Shown piece by piece: positions 18,870-28,065 of a stretch of 64,000 nt of DNA; the stretch's first letter is position 1; each line of letters begins with the position of its first letter. The notes beneath the pieces were generated by a model, which saw only the letters and a program-made list of their open reading frames with translations, was not told where the DNA came from and did no database searches. The stretch is from Comamonadaceae bacterium (GTDB lineage: Bacteria; Pseudomonadota; Gammaproteobacteria; Burkholderiales; Burkholderiaceae_C): positions 102,820 through 166,819 of the forward strand of contig JAIYCB010000006.1 in the NCBI GenBank assembly GCA_027488215.1. Direction: 5' to 3'. A program made the translations under genes and the position numbers.

Positions 18870-19298
18870 ACGCAAATCCTGTCGCAAGCGCTGCGCCAGA
18901 TCCTGAGGCTTCAAAGCGGTCCAATCCAGAGCGTGTGTGGCGCACACGTTTTTTTGCACCGAGGCATCCAGGTGCCGACTCAATTCGCCCAAAAAGGGGT
19001 TGGACACCACCAGCGCCAGCGCTTTCATGCGATTGTCCAAGGCGGCTTCGCGCAAATACCGGGCCAGGGTTTGAGCAAACTCGTTGCGGTGGCCTTGCTT
19101 CAATTCGGTGTGGGGGGCCAAACCGGCGCGCCCATACTCCGAATGCCCCAGCGGGGCGCGCTCGGTGTCGCTGGCCTTCATTCGGGCTTCGGGGTAGGTC
19201 CACTCGGCCAATGCAAGCAAAGGCTCCGCCATCGAGCGGCGCTCCCACAACCGAGCCTGCCCAGAGTTGGCCACCAAAATCCAGTGTTCTTGCAACAT
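18864..19298 (-). CDS. Host attachment family protein (PF10116-like)
   Basis: A 144-residue cytoplasmic protein beginning WILVANSGQARLWE, as in the family named after an Agrobacterium protein needed for attachment to plant cells. Its molecular role is unknown, and the fold is thought related to eRF1/archaeal release-factor-like domains. ATG 19298 places the family motif at residue 6; an upstream start at 19346 is less likely. No operon partner is visible. Confidence 0.7.
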   Translation of the reverse strand: MLQEHWILVANSGQARLWERRSMAEPLLALAEWTYPEARMKASDTERAPLGHSEYGRAGLAPHTELKQGHRNEFAQTLARYLREAALDNRMKALALVVSNPFLGELSRHLDASVQKNVCATHALDWTALKPQDLAQRLRQDLRL

Positions 19299-19472
19299 GC
19301 CCCATCCTTTATTGTGCTTGGAAGGCATGGATTGTCTGAACGCCAAGACCTTGCGGCCATTGATCCGAAGATCACTATCTTTTGGTTCCCGGTGTGCCAG
19401 ACCACAGCCATTACCCAGCGGGTTTGACGGACATCAAAGGGCCAGTGGTCAAGGTATGCGCCAATCGCTGTG

Positions 19473-20210
19473 ATGCCCGAGACACCCGTTCCTTCCGACT
19501 GCGTTTTCTTGGCCCGCCAACTGAGCAAGGTGTATGGCACGGGGCCCACAGCGGTCCACGCGCTGCGAGGGGTCGACCTGTGCATCTTGCAGGGCGAGCT
19601 GGTGGTGTTGCTGGGGGCTTCAGGCAGTGGCAAATCGACCTTGCTGAACATTCTGGGGGGGCTGGACAGCGCCACATCGGGCACCGCTCAATGGACGCAC
19701 CATGGCCGCACGCACGAGCTGACCGGAGCCAGCGATGCCGAGCTCACACGCTACCGACGCGAACATGTGGGTTTTGTGTTCCAGTTTTACAACCTGATCC
19801 CCAGCCTGACTGCCCGCGAAAATGTGGCCTTGGTCACTGACCTGGCGCAGGAACCGATGACACCCGAGGACGCGCTGGCCCTGGTGGGGCTGGCCGATCG
19901 CATGGACCACTTTGCGGCGCAGCTGTCGGGCGGCGAACAGCAACGTGTGGCGATTGCCCGCGCCATTGCCAAACGTCCACAAGTCTTGCTGTGCGATGAG
20001 CCCACGGGTGCCCTGGACTGCGCCACGGGCATCGTGGTGCTGCAAGCCATCGAAAAAGTCAACCGCGAGCTGGGCACCACCGCCGTGGTCATCACGCACA
20101 ACGCGCCCATTGCCGACATGGCCGACCGGGTGATGCGCATGGCCGATGGCCGGATCGTGAACATCCATGCCAACCCCCACAAAGTGGCTGCGGCCACGCT
20201 GCACTGGTGA
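19473..20210 (+). CDS. ABC transporter ATP-binding protein, MacB/LolD type
   Basis: A 245-residue ATPase with all motifs: Walker A GASGSGKS, signature LSGGEQQR, Walker [12 protein letters not shown], and switch His in VVITHN. The closest families are LolD and the ATPase part of MacB. It forms an operon with an FtsX-type permease (8 nt downstream) and an HlyD-type adaptor, so it probably powers a three-part exporter. A GTG one codon upstream (19470) is an alternative start. Confidence 0.92.
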   Translation: MPETPVPSDCVFLARQLSKVYGTGPTAVHALRGVDLCILQGELVVLLGASGSGKSTLLNILGGLDSATSGTAQWTHHGRTHELTGASDAELTRYRREHVGFVFQFYNLIPSLTARENVALVTDLAQEPMTPEDALALVGLADRMDHFAAQLSGGEQQRVAIARAIAKRPQVLLCDEPTGALDCATGIVVLQAIEKVNRELGTTAVVITHNAPIADMADRVMRMADGRIVNIHANPHKVAAATLHW

Positions 20211-20217
20211 TGCACAC

Positions 20218-22599
20218 ATGACGGCCCTGAACATCAAGCTCTGGCGCGACCTGCAAACCCTGTGGGCGCAGGTGCTCACCATTGCTGTGGTGGTGGCCAT
20301 TGGGGTGGCAGGATTTGTAGGCATGTTTTCGGTTCACGAGTCGCTGAAAAATGCACGTGATCAGTTTTACCGCGACAACCGCATGGCCGATGTGTTCATC
20401 CGCGTTCAGCGTGCCCCCCTGCAACTGCAAGCGCGCTTGAGGGCTCTGCCGGGCGTGGCCGATGTCCAGCTCAGCGTGGTGCACGATGCGCCTTTGTCCC
20501 TGCCCGAAGCACAAGCCCCGGTAACGGGCCGCTTCATCGGCCTGAACCTGGCGCAGGTGCATGCGCAAAGGCAAGGCATCAACGCCTTGAGTCTGCGCAG
20601 CGGACGCTGGCCCGAGCCAGGAAGAGCCCTGGAAGCAGTGGTCAACGAGCGTTTTGCGCAAGCGCGTCAACTGCGGCCAGGCGACCAGGTCCAGGCCATC
20701 TTGAACGGTCAACTGCAAACCGTGCACCTGGTCGGCACGGTCATCACGCCAGAGTATGTGTTTGCCTCCAGAGGGGGCGCGCCTGACGACAAGAGTTTTG
20801 GCGTTTGGTGGATCGATCACCAGCGCATGGACCATGTGTTTGACATGCAAGGGGCCTTCAATCAAGCCGTTTTCCGGGTGCACGACAGCCCCCAAAAAAA
20901 GCAACTCACCGATCAACTCATCACCCAAGTCGATGCCTTGCTTGCAGCCTACGGCACGCGTGGGGCCATGGGACGAGATCAACAAATTTCGGCCCGCATC
21001 GTCAACGATGAACTCTCTCAAATGAAGGTCATGGGCACGGTGCTGCCCGCTATTTTCCTGGCCGTTTCGGTGTTCATTCTGAACGGGGTCATCGGCAGGC
21101 AAGTGGCCACACAGCGCCAGCAGATGGCCGCGCTCAAGGCGCTGGGCTACCCGGATCGCCGCATCGCAGCGCACTACATGGGCTTGGCCTTGGCCATTTC
21201 CGGCTTGGGTTTGCTTGCAGGACTGCTGCTGAGCCAGTGGATCGGGCGCACCATGCTGGGCCTGTACGGCGAAGTTTTTCGCTTGGCACACCTGGACTAC
21301 GCCACCACGCCCTGGCTGGTGGTTGCCGCCATGGCTCTGGTGCTGATAGCTGCCTCGGGGGGCACTTGGCGCGCCATCCGTGCGGTGGTGCGCCTGCGCC
21401 CAGCCGTGGCCATGCAAGCGCCCGCACCTGATCGTTATCGGCCCAGCCTGATCGAACGCATGGGTCTGGGCCGCCATGTGGGTGCCGGGGCTTTGATGGC
21501 GATCCGGCATGTCGAGCGACGCCCCTTGCGCACCATTTTCACGGTCTCGGGCATTGCGATGGCCGTGGCTTTGCAAATTTCGGGGGCCTTCTGGCTGGAC
21601 GCCATTGAACACATCGTGGACGTGCAGTACCGCCAGGTTCAGCGCGGCGATGTGGTGGTGTTTTTTCAGCAAGCGCTGGCCCCCTCGGTGAAACAAAACT
21701 TGGAGCGCTTACCCGGCGTGCTGCACGCTGAAGTCCAGCGAAGCGAGCCCGTGCGCTTGCACGCGAGCGGCCGCAACGACGAAGGTGTACTGCTCGGGCT
21801 TGCGCAGGGCTCACGCTTGACGCGCGTCATCGATGCCCAACGAGGGCCTGTGGTCATGCCACCCCACGGACTGGTGCTGTCAGCCCTGCTGGCCCACCAA
21901 CTCGGGGTTCAGCAGGGCGAGCAGATCGAGGTGGAATTCCTGATGGGCCGGCAGCACCGCGCCCGAATTCAGGTCGCGACCATCGTCCACACCCAAATCG
22001 GCAAACAGGCTTTCATGGACCTGGATGGGCTGCACCGCCTGGCACGCGAAGGCGCCGGTGTGACCGAGGCCAGTTTGCAGGTCGACCCCTCGGCCCTGCC
22101 CGCCTTTTGGCAAGCCGTCAAACGGGCACCGGTCATCGTCTCGGTGTTGGACAAGGCGTCCTCGCTGGCGGGGTTCCAGGAAACAACCTCGCGCAACATG
22201 GGGGTCTTCAGCAGCGTACTCACCTTGTTTGCCGTGGCCATGGCAGTGGGCATTGTGTTCAATGCGGCACGCATCAGCCTGTCCGAGCATGCGTGGGAGC
22301 TGGCCAGTTTGCGCGTGCTGGGCATGACACGGGCTGAGGTGTCAATTCTGTTGCTGGCTCCTTTGACCGCCGAACTGCTGCTGGCGCTGCCGCTGGGCGC
22401 ATTTTGCGGTTGGGCCCTGGCTTCGTGGCTGATGCACCTGATGTCTTCCGACAACATCGAATTTCCCGTGGTCATCGCCCCAGACACCTACGGCTGGGCC
22501 GCGCTGATCGTGTTGGCCGCAGGCCTGGTGAGCGCCTTGCTGGTGCGCAGACAAATTGATCGGCTCGATCTGGTCGCCGTTTTGAAGGTCCGAGAATGA
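20218..22599 (+). CDS. FtsX-like ABC transporter permease (two-module)
   Basis: A 793-residue integral membrane protein with two copies of the FtsX module. Each has a large periplasmic MacB-type domain and three or four helices, plus an N-terminal helix at about residues 15-40. The segments around residues 275-400 and 680-790 are the paired FtsX domains. Family members move lipoproteins, peptides or drugs, often by a mechanical cycle. ATG 20218 lies 8 nt after the ATPase stop. The stop overlaps the adaptor's ATG by 4 nt. Confidence 0.88.
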   Translation: MTALNIKLWRDLQTLWAQVLTIAVVVAIGVAGFVGMFSVHESLKNARDQFYRDNRMADVFIRVQRAPLQLQARLRALPGVADVQLSVVHDAPLSLPEAQAPVTGRFIGLNLAQVHAQRQGINALSLRSGRWPEPGRALEAVVNERFAQARQLRPGDQVQAILNGQLQTVHLVGTVITPEYVFASRGGAPDDKSFGVWWIDHQRMDHVFDMQGAFNQAVFRVHDSPQKKQLTDQLITQVDALLAAYGTRGAMGRDQQISARIVNDELSQMKVMGTVLPAIFLAVSVFILNGVIGRQVATQRQQMAALKALGYPDRRIAAHYMGLALAISGLGLLAGLLLSQWIGRTMLGLYGEVFRLAHLDYATTPWLVVAAMALVLIAASGGTWRAIRAVVRLRPAVAMQAPAPDRYRPSLIERMGLGRHVGAGALMAIRHVERRPLRTIFTVSGIAMAVALQISGAFWLDAIEHIVDVQYRQVQRGDVVVFFQQALAPSVKQNLERLPGVLHAEVQRSEPVRLHASGRNDEGVLLGLAQGSRLTRVIDAQRGPVVMPPHGLVLSALLAHQLGVQQGEQIEVEFLMGRQHRARIQVATIVHTQIGKQAFMDLDGLHRLAREGAGVTEASLQVDPSALPAFWQAVKRAPVIVSVLDKASSLAGFQETTSRNMGVFSSVLTLFAVAMAVGIVFNAARISLSEHAWELASLRVLGMTRAEVSILLLAPLTAELLLALPLGAFCGWALASWLMHLMSSDNIEFPVVIAPDTYGWAALIVLAAGLVSALLVRRQIDRLDLVAVLKVRE

Positions 22600-23849
22600 A
22601 CCGCCCCACCGACACCGCCATCTCACCTGCCACCACCCGGCGCACCGGCCCTGCGCACTTGTGGCGCTGGCTAGCCTGGAGCGCAGCAGGCCTGTTGGTC
22701 CTGGTCGCGCTCTGGTGGTCGTTTGCACCCCGTCCACTGGCGGTCGATGTGGGCCAGGTTTCGATAGGACCGTTTGAGCAAAGCATTGAAGAAGATGGCC
22801 AATTGCGTCTGAGAGAACGCTACCAGGTGGCCGCCCCCATGGCAGGACAATTGCAAAGACCCAGCCTGCAAGTGGGCGACCGCGTGGAACACAAGCAGGT
22901 TCTCGCTTGGCTGGCCCCCATGGCCTCACCGCTGATCGACCCGCGCAACCAAAGCGTGTTGCGCCAACGCGTTGGACGTGACGATGCTGCGCAACTGGCC
23001 GCAAGTGCTCGTGTAGCGCAGCTGCAAGCGACCCTGGACCAAGCACGCCTGCAAACGCAACGGACCTTGCAACTGGCGCAGCAAAACTTCATCAATGAGG
23101 CCGCGCTGGACCAGGCTCTGAGCAATGAGCGCATCGCAGCGCAAGCTTTGGAAGCCGGGCGCGCCGAATGGCGTGCGGCTCAGTTCAGCCTGGCCGAATC
23201 GCAAGCGGCCTTGGGTCAGACCACGGCATCCCCCACCACCACAACGCAAGGGCTGGTGCCCATCACCAGCCCGATCAGCGGTCAAGTCGTCAAGCTGCAC
23301 CTGAGCAGCGCCGGGCCAGTGATGGCAGGGCAAGCCTTGCTCGACATTGGCGACCTCTTGGCCCTGGAGGCAGTGATTGACGTGTTGTCCTCTGATGCCC
23401 GACATATTCCAAGGGGTGCGCACGTGGCCTTGTCGCTGGATGCGCGACAAGCACCGCTGGCCGGACGTGTCAGGCACATTGAACCCACTGCCTTCACCCG
23501 GGTTTCAGCCCTGGGCATCGAAGAGCAGCGGGTGAACGTGCTGGTGGACCTCTTGCCCGCCAGCCCTGAAGAAGCTCTGGGCTTGGGCGATGGCTTTCGT
23601 GTCGATGCGCGCATCGTCTTGTCCCGCACCGAACAGGCTCTGCGTGTGCCCAGCGCGGCTTTGGTGCGTGATGGCCAGGACTGGCGAGTCTGGGTGATTC
23701 AAAACGGGCGTGTTCAAGCCCGCAAGGTGCTTGTGATAGACCGCAATTCAGAATTTGGCTCGATCGAACCGGGACCTCTGAATGCGGGAGACCCAGTGGT
23801 TCTTTACCCAGCTCAATTGACAGAGGGTCGTCGCGTCAAAATTCCATGA
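22596..23849 (+). CDS. HlyD/MacA-type periplasmic adaptor (membrane fusion protein)
   Basis: A 417-residue adaptor with one N-terminal membrane helix (about residues 25-45), a lipoyl/barrel-sandwich region split by an alpha-helical hairpin (about 110-200), and C-terminal beta-barrel domains. It should bridge the ABC permease to an outer-membrane channel such as the TolC at 3.8 kb. Coupled to the permease by a 4-nt overlap. The cargo is unknown. Confidence 0.88.
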   Translation: MNRPTDTAISPATTRRTGPAHLWRWLAWSAAGLLVLVALWWSFAPRPLAVDVGQVSIGPFEQSIEEDGQLRLRERYQVAAPMAGQLQRPSLQVGDRVEHKQVLAWLAPMASPLIDPRNQSVLRQRVGRDDAAQLAASARVAQLQATLDQARLQTQRTLQLAQQNFINEAALDQALSNERIAAQALEAGRAEWRAAQFSLAESQAALGQTTASPTTTTQGLVPITSPISGQVVKLHLSSAGPVMAGQALLDIGDLLALEAVIDVLSSDARHIPRGAHVALSLDARQAPLAGRVRHIEPTAFTRVSALGIEEQRVNVLVDLLPASPEEALGLGDGFRVDARIVLSRTEQALRVPSAALVRDGQDWRVWVIQNGRVQARKVLVIDRNSEFGSIEPGPLNAGDPVVLYPAQLTEGRRVKIP

Positions 23850-23864
23850 GACAGCCCCCAGGAC

Positions 23865-25349
23865 TCAGGTCTGGGGTGGGTGGCACACATGCACCTGGGG
23901 CAAACGCCCTGTGTGCCACTGGCCGTCCAGCGCCCGCTCGATCTGCGCGGCCAACTGCAGCAACAAGCCGTCATTGGCTTGTTTGGCCTGCGCATGGATA
24001 CCCAAAGGCAAACCGTTTTGCTGCGTGGCCATGGGCAGGGAGATACCGGGCATGCCGCACAAATTGGTCAAAGGCGTGTACGCAAAATTGCGCCAGAGGT
24101 TGGCAAACCAATCGAGCACGTTGGGGTTGTCACTGGTGGTGAGGTATTCCACCGTGCCCAGCTTGGGTGTAGGCAATGCGGTGATGGGTGTGAGGAGGAT
24201 GTCCCAGTCTTCAAAAAATTGTCCGAAAGCCCGCGATGTGGTGTTGAACACCGCCTGCATGCGGGCGCGCTCGGTGAAGCTGGTGTTCAGGCCCATCTCC
24301 CAGATCTTGATGTTGATCGGTTCGACAAGATCCGCGGGCGGGCGCGCCAAGCCTCGGGGGGCCAGCAAGTTGGAGATGGTCTGCGCGAAATTGCTGATGT
24401 AGCACGTCGTCTGCGCATCAAAAGCGGCCCGAAAATCCACCTCAGGCAAGGCCCAATCCACCTGGTGGCCCAGGCCCTCCAAAAAGCGCCCCACCCGTTC
24501 CAGCTCAGCCACAAAATGCGGCACCGCCCGAAAATCCCCCCACTCGTGCGACAGCGCAATGCGCAAGCGCGGTGGGTCACGCTGGATCAAGGCGCTGTAG
24601 GGTTCGGGGGGCGTCCAGTAGGGCATGAACTCCCCCGGCGCACCACCGCGGCAGTGGTCGACAAATGTGGCCGTATCCCGCACCGTGCGGCTTTGGCAGC
24701 CCTGGGTCGAGACCAAACCGGTCAAGTCCGACGCCGCAGGCGCGATCGAGAACACCCCGCGTGAGGGCTTCAAACCGATGTTGCCATTGGCTCCGGCCGG
24801 GATGCGGATCGAGCCGCCCCCATCGGTGGCGTGCGACAGCGGCAGTACGCCCGCCGCCAAAGCCACCGACGTGCCCGCCGAAGAGCCATAGCTGGTGTAC
24901 TCAGGGTTCCAGGGGTTGCGCGTCACATACACCGCTGGGTTTTCGGCCGAGCTGCACACACCGAACTCGGGCGTGGTGGTGCGGCCCATGATGTTCAAGC
25001 CCGCCCGACGAATTTGCGAAGTCAGGAAAGTGTCTGCCGTGGCGCGGTTACCGCGCATCATCAAGGACCCCATTTCTTGCAGGCGGCCTTTGAGCGTAGG
25101 CCCCAGGTCCTTCATGAAAAAAGGCACGCCTGCAAATGGTCCCACCGGGTTCATGCCGTCCTTGAGCGGGTCGGTCAACACATCGTCAAACACCTCGACC
25201 ACCGCGTGGACCGCCGGGTTGATTTTGGCCACCCCGGCCGCGGCCTGGGCCGCCAGCTCAGCCGGTGAAACGTCGCCCCGCCTCACGCATTCGGCCAGCC
25301 CCACCGCGTCGTGCTGCACCCACTCTTGCCAAGTCATTGCCAAAGTCAT
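23865..25349 (-). CDS. Amidase (amidase signature family)
   Basis: A 494-residue amidase-signature hydrolase of C-N amide bonds. The Ser-cisSer-Lys site can be placed at FFMKDLG (Lys), SYGSSAGTSVAL (cis-Ser) and DGGGSIRIPA (nucleophile Ser). The glycine-rich box is a variant of the usual GGSSGGS form. ATG 25349 has AAGG about 9 nt upstream; in-frame starts at 25358 and 25367 are possible. Its stop lies 15 nt from the adaptor gene, tail to tail. The substrate is unknown. Confidence 0.87.
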   Translation of the reverse strand: MTLAMTWQEWVQHDAVGLAECVRRGDVSPAELAAQAAAGVAKINPAVHAVVEVFDDVLTDPLKDGMNPVGPFAGVPFFMKDLGPTLKGRLQEMGSLMMRGNRATADTFLTSQIRRAGLNIMGRTTTPEFGVCSSAENPAVYVTRNPWNPEYTSYGSSAGTSVALAAGVLPLSHATDGGGSIRIPAGANGNIGLKPSRGVFSIAPAASDLTGLVSTQGCQSRTVRDTATFVDHCRGGAPGEFMPYWTPPEPYSALIQRDPPRLRIALSHEWGDFRAVPHFVAELERVGRFLEGLGHQVDWALPEVDFRAAFDAQTTCYISNFAQTISNLLAPRGLARPPADLVEPINIKIWEMGLNTSFTERARMQAVFNTTSRAFGQFFEDWDILLTPITALPTPKLGTVEYLTTSDNPNVLDWFANLWRNFAYTPLTNLCGMPGISLPMATQQNGLPLGIHAQAKQANDGLLLQLAAQIERALDGQWHTGRLPQVHVCHPPQT

Positions 25350-25490
25350 TGCTGCCATCCTTACCATTGCATTACCCAGGGAACACGCAAATTTGTCATT
25401 GCGCCGCCCACCCCATCACGCCATTGTCCAGGGGTTTGCATTTGGCGTTTGAGCCTCAGGTGACCACCAGCACCTAGGGATGGAGCAAGC

Positions 25491-25521
25491 AAAAAAAGCC
25501 AACCGATGAGGGTTGGCTTTT
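25491..25521 (-). terminator. Intrinsic terminator next to a tRNA-like remnant
   Basis: The stem AAAAGCCAACC/GGTTGGCTTTT with a short loop has a T-run when read on the minus strand. It sits right after the tRNA-like 3' end of repeat A on that strand, the arrangement expected downstream of a minus-strand tRNA or tmRNA gene. The rest of 25350-25531 shows nothing else recognisable. Confidence 0.8.
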
Positions 25522-25531
25522 AAGGTATTGG

Positions 25532-25617
25532 TGGTGCAGAGGCGACTGGTTTCGAACTACCGCTCATGGAGAGTTAGGAGCAATTGAATTCAATTGCGTA
25601 CTGTTGAGGAAAGTTGC
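25532..25617 (-). repeat. tRNA-like repeat, copy A
   Basis: About 85 nt shared with copy B at high identity. On the minus strand it ends like a tRNA or tmRNA: a T-arm-like GTTCGAAAC followed by a 3' GCACCA. The T-stem has a mismatch and the acceptor spacing is off, so it is not a working tRNA. It contains the palindrome CAATTGAATTCAATTG. It overlaps the truncated end of the PIN gene. Confidence 0.75.
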
Positions 25618-25934
25618 AGAGTTTGCTCAGCTCTTTCAAAGCAATGCTTTAAGCGATCGGGCAACTCTAGTCCCCGTGTGATCGTCGCCCATGCGGCCTC
25701 AGGCACCTCCCAGTCAGGGATGGCGTCGCGCATGCTGTCTCGTCGCACCCCAAGCTTACCGACCAGTTCAGGGCGCTGCTTTTCCAGGGAGCGTATCCAC
25801 TCATCTTCAATGCGAGTGGTCCACTTGGCAGCAAAGAAACCTGCTGTCGCCAGGCTCATCAAGGCATCTGCCATCCCCAGCGGATACAAGACGCAGGCGT
25901 CCAGCAGGGCCGTATAGCGGGCATGCCCTGCCAT
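25590..25934 (-). pseudogene. PIN-domain toxin (VapC-like), C-terminally truncated
   Basis: Residues 1-92 of 114 look like the PIN toxins of about 190 residues found with MerR/excisionase-type antitoxins: LLDACVLYP at the N-terminus gives the first catalytic Asp, and KWTTRIEDEWIR follows. The family normally continues after LELPD with a DPDDRHVLAAA segment carrying further active-site acids. Here the frame instead runs into repeat A and stops. About half the domain is missing, so the nuclease is probably dead. The ATG overlaps the antitoxin stop (ATGA), the normal operon order. Confidence 0.75.
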
Positions 25935-26404
25935 CAGTAATCCAATCCCAACTCTCTGGCATTGTCTGCCATCCGGTCCAACGCACTGGCTTGCTGAGCG
26001 CGCATCTTTTGTGCGTACGCCAGCAGGTCTTCCAAGGCAATGCGCCGGTGCGAGCCCACTTTTCGATGTGGCAGGCGCCCGGCCTCCATCTCCTTGATCA
26101 CAAACGGCCGAGAAACGTTGAGGAAATTGGCCGCCTCGACCGTCGTGAACTCTTGCTCGGTCGGCATCAGCACGATGGGGCGCCCTTCACTCATGGCACC
26201 CAGCAGTTGCCCGATCAGCTTGAGGGCTGCAGGCGGCACTTCGACGGTTGGGTGCTCTCCTGTGTCCGTGGTCAGCGTGATGGCTGCGGCACGCGAGTGG
26301 TCGAGCGACGCCATGATGCAGCGCTGAGCCACCCTGACCATCTCCTTGTCTCTGGCATTCAGCGGCGGGGGGGCAACCTCCCGAACACGATCTATTGTTC
26401 GCAT
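25934..26404 (-). CDS. Antitoxin with excisionase-type helix-turn-helix, partner of PIN toxin
   Basis: A 156-residue protein. The C-terminal part has a DNA-binding HTH, TVEAANFLNVSRPFVIKEME, followed by HRKVGSHRRIALEDLLAY, the winged-HTH pattern of excisionase/MerR-like antitoxins. Such antitoxins bind the PIN toxin and repress their own promoter. ATG 26404 is chosen for its AGGAG at 7 nt; an in-frame ATG lies at 26428. The gene looks intact although its toxin is truncated. Confidence 0.78.
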   Translation of the reverse strand: MRTIDRVREVAPPPLNARDKEMVRVAQRCIMASLDHSRAAAITLTTDTGEHPTVEVPPAALKLIGQLLGAMSEGRPIVLMPTEQEFTTVEAANFLNVSRPFVIKEMEAGRLPHRKVGSHRRIALEDLLAYAQKMRAQQASALDRMADNARELGLDY

Positions 26405-26480
26405 GTCTTTCTCCTGTCTTGTCGTCATGGCTTAGCCATGGTGATCTCGCACAGGATAGCACACTAAGTGCAATAAACGC

Positions 26481-26499
26481 AGCAAGTGAATTACTTGCT
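26481..26499. promoter_or_regulatory. Inverted repeat upstream of the antitoxin gene (candidate operator)
   Basis: A perfect inverted repeat AGCAAGT-N5-ACTTGCT in the 191-nt spacer between the antitoxin gene and the divergent HTH gene. The position suits autoregulation by the antitoxin. Function is inferred. Confidence 0.5.
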
Positions 26500-26550
26500 T
26501 GCACAGCATGAGGGCAGATCTCTCCGAATCGCTTGGCTTCCACGGCAAAC

Positions 26551-26949
26551 AGCGCCTTCATAGAGGCCTGGCAACACCTACGGAAGGACACCCACATGGA
26601 CGGAAGATGCATCTCCCAAAACGAACTGGCCCAGCGCTGGCAGATCAGCGAGGCCACCTTGGAACGCTGGCGTTCTCAACGCAAGGGCCCTCAATATTTG
26701 AGACTGGGTGGCCAAGTCCGCTACCGGCTTGCTGACGTGGAGGCCTACGAACTTGAAAAGATGGAGGTTGTCTTTGACACCCAGCAACCCCCAAAAGGCC
26801 TCATTTCACCAGTGCTGGCAAAGAGAATCAGTTCGAGAAAATCAACTGCCTAGTGTCTGAAAGTGAGGGCTGTTGAGGGCTCCTGATGCCTCTTGCGGAG
26901 CGTTGCGTACGGCTGCGGGTTTTTGGTGCAGAGGCGACTGGTTTCGAAC
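26551..26949 (+). repeat. Duplicated unit, copy 1 (HTH gene plus tRNA-like repeat B core)
   Basis: About 400 nt that match 28383-28783 closely over the leader, the small HTH gene, the shared tail GAGGGCTGTTGAGGGCTCCT and the repeat core. It shows a segmental duplication within the island. Confidence 0.85.
26596..26853 (+). CDS. Small excisionase-like helix-turn-helix protein, copy 1
   Basis: An 85-residue protein. The N-terminal 60 residues contain ISQNELAQRWQISEATLERW and YLRLGGQVRYRLADVEAYE, the winged HTH_17 pattern of excisionases and small phage regulators. The Shine-Dalgarno AAGGA lies 7-8 nt before ATG 26596. It is about 85 percent identical to the gene at 28431. It could control excision or nearby promoters; no integrase is adjacent. 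Confidence 0.75.
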   Translation: MDGRCISQNELAQRWQISEATLERWRSQRKGPQYLRLGGQVRYRLADVEAYELEKMEVVFDTQQPPKGLISPVLAKRISSRKSTA

Positions 26950-27010
26950 CACTCCTCATGGAGAGTTAAGGGCAATTGAATTCAATTGAGTACCGTTGAG
27001 GAAAGTTGGA
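26924..27010 (-). repeat. tRNA-like repeat, copy B
   Basis: Same 26-nt core as copy A followed by about 60 nt of close similarity, including CATGGAGAGTTA, the CAATTGAATTCAATTG palindrome and GTTGAGGAAAGTTG. The 5' side is shared instead with copy C (the GCGGGTTTTTGG context), so B joins features of both other copies. Confidence 0.78.
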
Positions 27011-27069
27011 GGTTATGTCACTTCAATCGCATTGCCGACGACACGTGTCCACATCACCAAGTTCCTTCT

Positions 27070-27723
27070 TCAGACCATTGCTGCAATTTTCGCTTTGAAC
27101 GGTTGAACCTCGGCTTTGCTAGCGTTTGCGGCAGCTGCCTCGGCAATGTTTACCTTCAAGAAATACTCTGACAATAACAAATCGCCATCTGCGTCAGAAT
27201 CACGATAATCTAGACGCACATGGATAAATTCTTCATATCGACGCGGATCGAGTGACTTTGGCAACGAGGCCTTCAGAATCCAATCAAAACCTTGGCCGCC
27301 AAACAACGGATTCGCCATGGTCTCATCCTTACAGATCTCCATCAAATCTGGGTTTTTAATAGGACACCTGAAAATCCTTATTCTTAGCTCCGCTGCTGGA
27401 TTACTACCTGAATTTAGGAACTGAAACTGTATCTCGATACTGGCATCAGTCGGAACAGGCGAAACAGCTTTTTGTATAGGGGCCCCAACAATCTGCACTT
27501 TGGCAAGAGACCGCTGTCTTTCACGATCAAGCTGCTGCTGGTGCTGCCATAAAGTGAACCCCATGGTGAACACGGCACCGACCGCAACAACCAGGTTCGA
27601 AATATCACCAAGCGCCTTTGCTTCCGTAAAAAACGGCGAGACGACAATAAGCGACATTCCTGTGATGCCTAAAATCACCCCGATGAACAGGCCAAACAGA
27701 ATCAGAGCGACTTTTGCAGCCAT
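27070..27723 (-). CDS. Hypothetical membrane protein with two N-terminal helices
   Basis: A 217-residue protein. Residues 1-31 and about 40-60 are strongly hydrophobic, then comes a short basic stretch around LWQHQQQLDRERQRS and a soluble C-terminal domain of about 140 residues rich in beta-type patterns. I do not recognise the family. It lies 6 nt downstream of the XRE antitoxin gene, so it may be cargo of the BrnT module. Its GC content is lower than the surrounding backbone. Confidence 0.65.
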   Translation of the reverse strand: MAAKVALILFGLFIGVILGITGMSLIVVSPFFTEAKALGDISNLVVAVGAVFTMGFTLWQHQQQLDRERQRSLAKVQIVGAPIQKAVSPVPTDASIEIQFQFLNSGSNPAAELRIRIFRCPIKNPDLMEICKDETMANPLFGGQGFDWILKASLPKSLDPRRYEEFIHVRLDYRDSDADGDLLLSEYFLKVNIAEAAAANASKAEVQPFKAKIAAMV

Positions 27724-27729
27724 GGAAAA

Positions 27730-28065
27730 TCAATGCAAAGCCGCTAGAGCAGCCTCAGGCGCTTTGTCCAAAACCTTCAAAAGCGCCTTTGCAGCACCGG
27801 TTGGGCAGCGCTTGCCTTGTTCCCAGTTGCGGATAGTGTCCAAAGAAACATCAATCCTCTCAGCAAACTCGACTTGGCTGAATCCAAGCCGTCTGCGAAC
27901 CCGACGTGCGAATTTGGCCGAGCCCAGCATCGCATTGGCGTCATCCTCGGCCTGGTGATTGGCAATGTCAGCCTCGGTGGTTGCATCAACGCGTTTTACG
28001 TCGATACGACCGATCGGCTTGGCATTGGGGCTTTGAACGTCAATCTTAATTCGAACGGTTTTCAT
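27730..28065 (-). CDS. XRE-family antitoxin, partner of BrnT
   Basis: A 111-residue protein with a C-terminal Cro/XRE HTH: LGFSQVEFAERIDVSLDTIR then NWEQGKR. The N-terminal half is charged and probably wraps the toxin. It overlaps the end of the BrnT gene by 20 nt, in toxin-first order as in BrnT systems. BrnT is usually paired with BrnA (ribbon-helix-helix), but XRE partners are also known. Confidence 0.8.
   Translation of the reverse strand: MKTVRIKIDVQSPNAKPIGRIDVKRVDATTEADIANHQAEDDANAMLGSAKFARRVRRRLGFSQVEFAERIDVSLDTIRNWEQGKRCPTGAAKALLKVLDKAPEAALAALH

Noticed and set aside
20092..21696. Minus-strand frame of 534 codons opposite the ABC permease
   Set aside because: Antisense to a conserved coding region with unnatural composition.
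25532..25617. Functional tRNA or tmRNA gene
   Set aside because: Only the 3' part looks tRNA-like; T-stem mismatch, wrong acceptor spacing and no anticodon arm.
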